From JAVVHH01 sp965199665 (lineage in GTDB: Bacteria > Pseudomonadota > Alphaproteobacteria > Acetobacterales > Acetobacteraceae): a DNA stretch of 64,000 nt. The notes under the pieces were generated by a model. That model had not been told where the DNA came from and made no database searches. It saw only the letters and a program-made list of their open reading frames with translations. The stretch covers positions 124,001 to 188,000 of the forward strand of contig OZ241208.1 of NCBI GenBank assembly GCA_965199665.1, in the 5' to 3' direction. Below, in pieces: positions 59,361-64,000 of this stretch. Numbering within the stretch: position 1 is the first letter of the stretch; each line of letters opens with the position of its first letter. The translations under genes were made by a program, and so were the position numbers.

Positions 59361-60167
59361 GTGGCCAGCCTCGTCGCCCGCGGGCTCTCCGTCGAGTTCC
59401 CGATCTATCACGGCAACAGCCGCAGCCTGAAACGGCACGTCTTCGCCCGCGCCTCCGGCCGCCTGCAGCAAGACGACAAGTCCCGCATCGTCGTCACCGC
59501 CCTGCGGGACGTGTCGCTGGACCTGCGATCCGGCGACCGCCTCGGCCTGATCGGCAGCAACGGTGCCGGCAAGACCACCCTGCTGCGCACCCTGGCCGGC
59601 GTCTACGAGCCCGTTGGCGGCCGCATCGAGATCGAAGGCCGGGTCGGCGCCCTGCTCGACCCCAATCTCGGCATGAACTACGAGCTCACCGGCCGCGAGA
59701 ACATCGCGCTCCGCGGCCTCTACAACGGCATGGCCCGCCCCGAGATCGAGCAGCTCGAGCGTGACGTGGAGGCGTTCGCCGAACTTGGCGACTTCCTCGA
59801 CCTGCCCATGCGCTTCTACAGCGCCGGCATGACCGTCCGCCTCGGCTTCGCGCTCGCCACCGCCATCAAGCCGGAGGTCCTGCTCATGGACGAATGGCTC
59901 CTGGCCGGCGACGCCGCCTTCATGGAGAAAGCCGCCACCCGCCTCGAGGCCGTCGTCCGGCAGGCCGAAATCCTGGTGCTGTCGTCGCACGTGCCCAACA
60001 TCATCCTCGACTGGAGCACCCGCGTCATCCGCATGGATGCGGGCCGCATCGTCGATGACGGCCCGCCGCAGGAGGTGATGGACCGCTACCTCAGCAGCGC
60101 CGCCGCCGCGCCCGCGCCCGCGCCTGAACCCGTGCCCGCCGCCCAGACCGCCCCCCTGACCGCATGA
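59361..60167 (+). CDS. polysaccharide-export ABC transporter ATPase (Wzt/KpsT/TagH-like)
   Basis: A 268-residue ABC ATPase. Walker A is GSNGAGKTT, the signature is degenerate as usual in this subfamily (YSAGMTVRLGFAL), Walker B is VLLMDEW, and the LSSHVPN switch follows. The N-terminal SVEFPIYHGNSRSLKRHVF is typical of the Wzt/KpsT group. The tail is Ala/Pro-rich and carries no carbohydrate-binding domain. GTG 59361 follows the permease stop by 2 bases. Its stop overlaps the dnaQ start as ATGA. Confidence 0.9.
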   Translation: MASLVARGLSVEFPIYHGNSRSLKRHVFARASGRLQQDDKSRIVVTALRDVSLDLRSGDRLGLIGSNGAGKTTLLRTLAGVYEPVGGRIEIEGRVGALLDPNLGMNYELTGRENIALRGLYNGMARPEIEQLERDVEAFAELGDFLDLPMRFYSAGMTVRLGFALATAIKPEVLLMDEWLLAGDAAFMEKAATRLEAVVRQAEILVLSSHVPNIILDWSTRVIRMDAGRIVDDGPPQEVMDRYLSSAAAAPAPAPEPVPAAQTAPLTA

Positions 60168-60844
60168 GCCGCGCCGTCATCTTCGACACCGAGACCACCG
60201 GCCTCGACCCGGCCACCGGCGACCGCATCCTCGAGATCGCCGCCATCGAGCTGCACCGCGATCTCCCCACCGGCCGCAGCTTCCACGCCCTGATCGACCC
60301 CGAGCGCGACGTCCCCGAGGACGCCACCCGCGTCCACGGCTACACGCGGGCCCAACTCGTGGGCAAACCCCGCTTCGCCGACACGGTCGACGCGCTGCTC
60401 GCCTTCTTCGGCGACGACCCGCTGATCGCCCACAACGCGCCGTTCGACTTCGGCTTCGTCAATGCCGAACTGTGCCGCATCGGCCGCCCCCCGCTCGACG
60501 GGGCGCGCATGATCGACACGCTCGCCCTGGCCAAGACCCGCTTCCCCGGCCTGCCCAACAGCCTGGACAGCCTGTGCCGCCGCTACGACATCGACCTGTC
60601 CGAGCGCACCAGCCACAACGCCCTGCTCGATTGCCGCCTGCTGGGCGAGGTCTATGTCGAGCTCACCGGCGGCCGCCAGGCCGCCCTGATCCTGCTCGAC
60701 GATGCCGGCGGCGCCATGCCCGCGATCGCCTACCAGCCCGTCGCGGATCGCCGCCCCCTCCTGATCGAGCTCGACGCCGCGACGCTGGAGCGTCACGCCG
60801 CCTTCGTCGCCCGCCTCAAGGAGCCGGTCTGGCTCGCCGCCTGA
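60164..60844 (+). CDS. dnaQ: DNA polymerase III epsilon subunit (3'-5' exonuclease)
   Basis: A 226-residue DEDDh exonuclease, normal for alphaproteobacterial DnaQ. ExoI motif FDTETTGLDP (Asp, Glu), ExoII HNAPFDFGF, and ExoIII HNALLDCRLL carry the catalytic residues. It provides proofreading during replication. The ATG overlaps the stop of the export ATPase gene as ATGA, an unexpected pairing of a replication protein with a surface-glycan exporter. It converges with serS. Confidence 0.95.
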   Translation: MSRAVIFDTETTGLDPATGDRILEIAAIELHRDLPTGRSFHALIDPERDVPEDATRVHGYTRAQLVGKPRFADTVDALLAFFGDDPLIAHNAPFDFGFVNAELCRIGRPPLDGARMIDTLALAKTRFPGLPNSLDSLCRRYDIDLSERTSHNALLDCRLLGEVYVELTGGRQAALILLDDAGGAMPAIAYQPVADRRPLLIELDAATLERHAAFVARLKEPVWLAA

Positions 60845-60850
60845 CGCGCC

Positions 60851-62116
60851 TCACTCGACGGTCGTGACCCCGCCCATGTAGGGCGCCAGCGCATCCGGCA
60901 CCGCGATCGCCCCACCGGGCTGCTGATAGGTCTCCATCACCGCGATCAGCGCCCGCCCCAGCGCCACGCCCGATCCGTTCAGCGTATGCACGGGCCCCGC
61001 GACCTTGCCGTCGGCGCCCCGCATCCGCGCGTTCATGCGCCGCGCCTGGAACTCCCGCGTGTTGGAGCACGAGGAGATCTCGCGCCACGCCTTCTGACCC
61101 GGTAGCCACACCTCCAGGTCGAACGTCTTGGCCGCCCCGAAGCCGGTATCGCCCGCGCACAGCAGCATCCGTCGGTACGCGAGCCCGAGCTTCTCCAGCA
61201 CCGCCTCCGCGCACGCCGTCATCCGCTCGTGCTCGTCCTCGCTCTGCCCCGGCGCCGTGATGCTGACCAGCTCCACCTTGCGGAACTGGTGCTGCCGCAG
61301 CATCCCCCGCGTATCCCGCCCCGCCGACCCGGCCTCGCTGCGGAAACAATCGCTCAACGCGGTCATCCGCAGCGGCAACTGCGCCTCCGGCACGATCTGG
61401 TCCATCACGGTGCTGGTCAGCGGCACCTCGCTGGTCGGGATCAGCCAGCGCCCATCCGTGGTGCGGAACAGGTCGTCGGCGAATTTCGGCAGCTTGTCCG
61501 TCCCGTACGCCGCCGCGTCGTTGACCAGCAGCGGCACCTGGGTCTCGACGTAGCCGTGCTCGCCCGTGTGCAGGTCCAGCATGAACTGCCCCAGCGCCCG
61601 CTCCATCCGCGCCAGCGTGCCGCGCAGGATGGTGAACCGGCTGCCGCTCATCCGCGCCGCCGCCTCGAAATCCATCATCCCGAGCGCTTCGCCCAGCTCG
61701 AAATGCTCCTTCGCGCCGTCGACCTGCCGGGGCTCACCGACCTGCTTGAGCACGACGTTGCCGCTCTCGTCCTTCCCGTCCGGCACCGCCGGGTCGAGCC
61801 GGTTCGGCAACACGTCGAGCATGACCTTGATGCTCGCCTCGTGTCGCGCCGCGTCCTGCTCGAGCGCGCCCATCCGGTCGCGCAGCGACGTCGCCTCGGC
61901 CTCGAGCGCCGCCGTGTCCGCCCCGGTCCGCTTGGCCTGCCCGATCTGCTTGGAGAGCGCGTTCCGCTGCGCCTGCCCGTCCTGCATGGTCGTCAGTGCT
62001 GCGCGCCGCTCGGTGTCCAGCGCCAGGATCGCCTCGGCCCGCCCCGGCATGCCCCGCCGCGCCAGGTCGCGATCGAACGCCGCCGGATCCTGCCGGATGG
62101 CCCGGAGATCATGCAT
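60851..62116 (-). CDS. serS: serine--tRNA ligase
   Basis: A 421-residue class II aminoacyl-tRNA synthetase. It has an N-terminal coiled-coil arm (about 30-100) for tRNA binding, motif 2 SDCFRSEAGSAGRDTRGMLRQHQF (in parts), and motif 3 at the end (GSGVALGRALIAVMETYQ). Length and motifs are normal. It is encoded 3 bases after tatC, the widespread alphaproteobacterial arrangement. It charges tRNA-Ser in the cytoplasm. Confidence 0.97.
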   Translation of the reverse strand: MHDLRAIRQDPAAFDRDLARRGMPGRAEAILALDTERRAALTTMQDGQAQRNALSKQIGQAKRTGADTAALEAEATSLRDRMGALEQDAARHEASIKVMLDVLPNRLDPAVPDGKDESGNVVLKQVGEPRQVDGAKEHFELGEALGMMDFEAAARMSGSRFTILRGTLARMERALGQFMLDLHTGEHGYVETQVPLLVNDAAAYGTDKLPKFADDLFRTTDGRWLIPTSEVPLTSTVMDQIVPEAQLPLRMTALSDCFRSEAGSAGRDTRGMLRQHQFRKVELVSITAPGQSEDEHERMTACAEAVLEKLGLAYRRMLLCAGDTGFGAAKTFDLEVWLPGQKAWREISSCSNTREFQARRMNARMRGADGKVAGPVHTLNGSGVALGRALIAVMETYQQPGGAIAVPDALAPYMGGVTTVE

Positions 62117-62119
62117 CGC

Positions 62120-62899
62120 TCAGACCTCGACCGGCTTGGGTTCCAGCACCTTCGCGCACTGGATGGAAATCTCGTAGAGAATGATCAACGGCACCGCCAA
62201 CCCGGTCTGCGTGATGACGTCCGGCGGCGTGATGATCGCCGCGATGATGAACATCCCCACATAGGCATAACGCCGATACTTCTTCAGCCCGGCCGAGCTC
62301 ACGATACCCACCTTGGCCAGCAGGCTCAGCAGCACCGGCAGCTGGAACGCGATGCCGAATGCGAAGATCAGCTTCATCACCAGGCTCAGATACTCGGAGA
62401 CCTTGGCCTCCAGCTCGATCGGCAGCCCGCCCGCCCCCGTCGACGTCTCGAAGCTGAGAAAGAACGTCCATGCCGCCGGGAAGATGAAGTAGTAGGCCAG
62501 CGCCGCCCCCGCCAGGAACAGCACGGGCGTCGCCACCAGGAACGGCACGATCGCCTTCTTCTCGCTGCGATACAGCCCCGGCGCCACGAACAGGTACACC
62601 TGGCTCGCCACCACCGGGAACGAGATGAACCCGGCCCCGAAGAACGCCACCCGCAGATAGGTGAAGAACGCCTCGTACAGCTGCGTGTAGATCATCCGCC
62701 GGTTGGCGCCGCGCTGCTCCAGGATGTGCGCCAGCGGCTGCACCAGGAACGAGTAGATGTCGCGGCTGAAATAGTAGCACAGGCCGAAACACAGGAAGAA
62801 CGCCACCGCCGACCACAGCAGCCGCCGGCGCAGCTCGACCAGATGCTCGAGCAGCGGCATCGGCTTGTCGTCGATGGGGTCGTCGTCGCGAGTGAACAC
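62120..62899 (-). CDS. tatC: twin-arginine translocase subunit TatC
   Basis: A 259-residue protein with six membrane segments, the core receptor for twin-arginine signal peptides. Conserved features are MPLLEHLVELRRRLLWS at the N-terminus (signal-recognition Glu), FVAPGLYRSEKKAI, and AAIITPPDVITQTGLAVPL(I)ILYE near the C-terminus. It sits between tatB and serS on one strand. Confidence 0.96.
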   Translation of the reverse strand: MFTRDDDPIDDKPMPLLEHLVELRRRLLWSAVAFFLCFGLCYYFSRDIYSFLVQPLAHILEQRGANRRMIYTQLYEAFFTYLRVAFFGAGFISFPVVASQVYLFVAPGLYRSEKKAIVPFLVATPVLFLAGAALAYYFIFPAAWTFFLSFETSTGAGGLPIELEAKVSEYLSLVMKLIFAFGIAFQLPVLLSLLAKVGIVSSAGLKKYRRYAYVGMFIIAAIITPPDVITQTGLAVPLIILYEISIQCAKVLEPKPVEV

Positions 62900-62941
62900 C
62901 GATGGGATTTCCAGGGGAGGGGAGGGCGGACCGGCGCCGGG

Positions 62942-63577
62942 TCAGGCGCGCTCGGCCGGCCGCGCGCTGGCGCGGCTGGCGGCGGTTGGAATGAACGCGG
63001 GCGGAATGAAGGCCGGCGGCGCGGGCGGAGCGGCAAAGGCCGCGGCCGGCGCGTAGCGCGGCGGCACGAAGGCCGGCGCCGGCTCGCCCGACTGCGCCAC
63101 GCTGGCCTCCGCGAGCGGCGTCACGCCGACCTCGGAGAACGGCGTCGTCCCCAGCGCGGCGGTCGGCGTCGCCTCCGCCCCGGCCACCGGGACGTCGAAC
63201 GTCCCGACGACCGGCGCATCGGAAGCTCCGACCACCGGAATGTCGGAAACGATGTCATGGACCGGCACGGGCGGCGGCGCCGGCGTGAAGGCGGGCTCGG
63301 TCAGCCCCTTGCGGATCGTCCCGTCCCCGTCCACCGCCCGCAGCAACTGCCCCTTGACGTCCATCCGCCTGAGGTCGTTGAACGCGTTGCGCGCCTCGCC
63401 CAGATCGGCCTCGCGCACCATCTCGTCCACGTGCGTCTGGAACTCGCCCGCCATCCGGCGCGCCTTTTTGACCATCTGCGAGACCGCCTTGATCGCCACG
63501 GGCAGGTCCTTCGGCCCGATCGCGACAAGCGCCACGATCCCGATCAGCAACAGCTCCGATCCCGCAAAGTCGAACAT
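62942..63577 (-). CDS. tatB: twin-arginine translocase subunit TatB
   Basis: A 211-residue TatB. It has an N-terminal MFDFAGSELLLIGIVALVAIGPKDLP membrane hairpin (the Glu at position 8 and the GPKDLP hinge are diagnostic), an amphipathic helix, then a long Ala/Pro-rich tail of about 120 residues that is poorly conserved. It assists TatC in binding Tat substrates. tatA, which usually precedes tatB, is not here: the upstream DNA holds a divergent binding-protein gene. Confidence 0.93.
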   Translation of the reverse strand: MFDFAGSELLLIGIVALVAIGPKDLPVAIKAVSQMVKKARRMAGEFQTHVDEMVREADLGEARNAFNDLRRMDVKGQLLRAVDGDGTIRKGLTEPAFTPAPPPVPVHDIVSDIPVVGASDAPVVGTFDVPVAGAEATPTAALGTTPFSEVGVTPLAEASVAQSGEPAPAFVPPRYAPAAAFAAPPAPPAFIPPAFIPTAASRASARPAERA

Positions 63578-63685
63578 GCCCGGGTTCTACCGCGCTTTGA
63601 CCGGGAGCGTAAGCGGCCCGCTCCCCCTACCGCTCCCGCCCCGCCCTGCCTACTGTGGCTGCAACCTGCGGAGGCACGCTCCCCC

Positions 63686-64000
63686 TTGCTCACACGCCGT
63701 ACCCTGGCGCTCGCCATCGGCGCGGCCGCCGCCGCTCGCCCCGCCCGCGCCCAAACGGCGGAGCCCCGCCGCGACACGCTGACGATCGGCCTCGACATTG
63801 CCGACGTCATCGGCTTCGACCCGGCCCGCCTGCCCAGCTACACCTCCCCCCTGATCCTCGCCGCCACCTACGACACGCTGGTCACCCTGCGGCCCGGCCA
63901 ATACCGCAACGTCGTGCCCCGCCTGGCGACCCGGTGGGAGAAGCGGGAGGACGGCACCGGCTGGCGCTTCTTCCTCGACGGCGCCGCCACCTTCGCCAGC
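63686..64000 (+). CDS. extracellular solute-binding protein, family 5, N-terminal part
   Basis: An open frame starting TTG at 63686, with GGAGG-like CGGAGG 10 bases upstream, runs off the window. The visible 105 residues show a signal peptide (MLTRRTLALAIGAAAAARPARAQ). The start of a family 5 (peptide/nickel/oligosaccharide) binding protein follows: DTLTIGLDIADVIGFDPARL, ILAATYDTLVTL, VVPRLATRWE. It should deliver a peptide-like ligand to an ABC permease presumably encoded beyond the right edge. It is partial at the 3' side. Confidence 0.8.
   Translation, partial: MLTRRTLALAIGAAAAARPARAQTAEPRRDTLTIGLDIADVIGFDPARLPSYTSPLILAATYDTLVTLRPGQYRNVVPRLATRWEKREDGTGWRFFLDGAATFAS

Overview
The window is about 64 kb of very GC-rich, tightly packed bacterial DNA. 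Gene content points to an alphaproteobacterium of the Rhodospirillales, most likely Acetobacteraceae. The signs are hpnK next to ahcY, metX-metW divergent from a chorismate mutase-hisC-tyrA run, tatB-tatC-serS, a cobalamin-dependent ribonucleotide reductase beside a cobalamin adenosyltransferase, and many ABC and TRAP uptake systems. This is inferred from gene content; there is no rRNA in the window. I saw no tRNA, insertion sequence, phage module or CRISPR array. At least sixteen gene junctions are 4-base stop/start overlaps (ATGA, GTGA, TTGA, CTGA), so many starts below are GTG, TTG or even CTG.

Layout: 54-3244 (minus) encodes an epoxide-hydrolase-like enzyme, a fumarylacetoacetase-family enzyme and a BenE-type transporter. 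3339-6899 (plus) has an NMN deamidase-like CinA protein and an iron-siderophore-type ABC importer. 6896-11643 (minus) is a branched-chain amino acid type ABC importer in which LivM and LivG are fused. 11796-14682 holds a small coiled-coil protein, hpnK and ahcY. 14763-19106 is an EmrA-EmrB-outer membrane factor efflux set. 19206-23996 holds metX-metW (minus) and chorismate mutase-hisC-tyrA (plus). 24010-25294 (minus) has a VapBC-type pair and cobO. nrdJ (25503-27809, plus) is preceded by an NrdR box.

27872-33691 contains single metabolic genes (old yellow enzyme, FMN protein, amine oxidase, SRPBCC protein, deacetylase plus MFS carrier). 33744-38902 (minus) holds a helicase, a periplasmic copper chaperone-like protein, a fused TRAP permease and a 3-hydroxyisobutyrate dehydrogenase-family enzyme. 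39063-42407 (minus) is a CaiB CoA-transferase with two CitE-like lyases and a GNAT protein. 42553-48391 (minus) holds a small lipoprotein and a likely amino-sugar and murein-sugar catabolic operon: SIS-domain deaminase, NagA, a kinase-MurQ fusion and a sodium symporter. 48464-54079 (minus) is a 1,871-residue Ig-like repeat surface protein carrying a nearly perfect 1,368-bp tandem duplication. It is divergent from a Crp/Fnr regulator. The right end has xylulokinase, a lytic transglycosylase with a SPOR domain, a polysaccharide-export ABC pair coupled to dnaQ, serS-tatC-tatB, and the 5' end of a peptide-type solute-binding protein that runs off the window.

The most notable items are the recent duplication in the giant repeat protein, the kinase-MurQ fusion operon with an in-frame 15-bp repeat in nagA, the regulatory leaders of ahcY and nrdJ, the CaiB plus two CitE cluster, and families of short palindromic repeats. 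I did not find a clear-cut new defence or mobile system.
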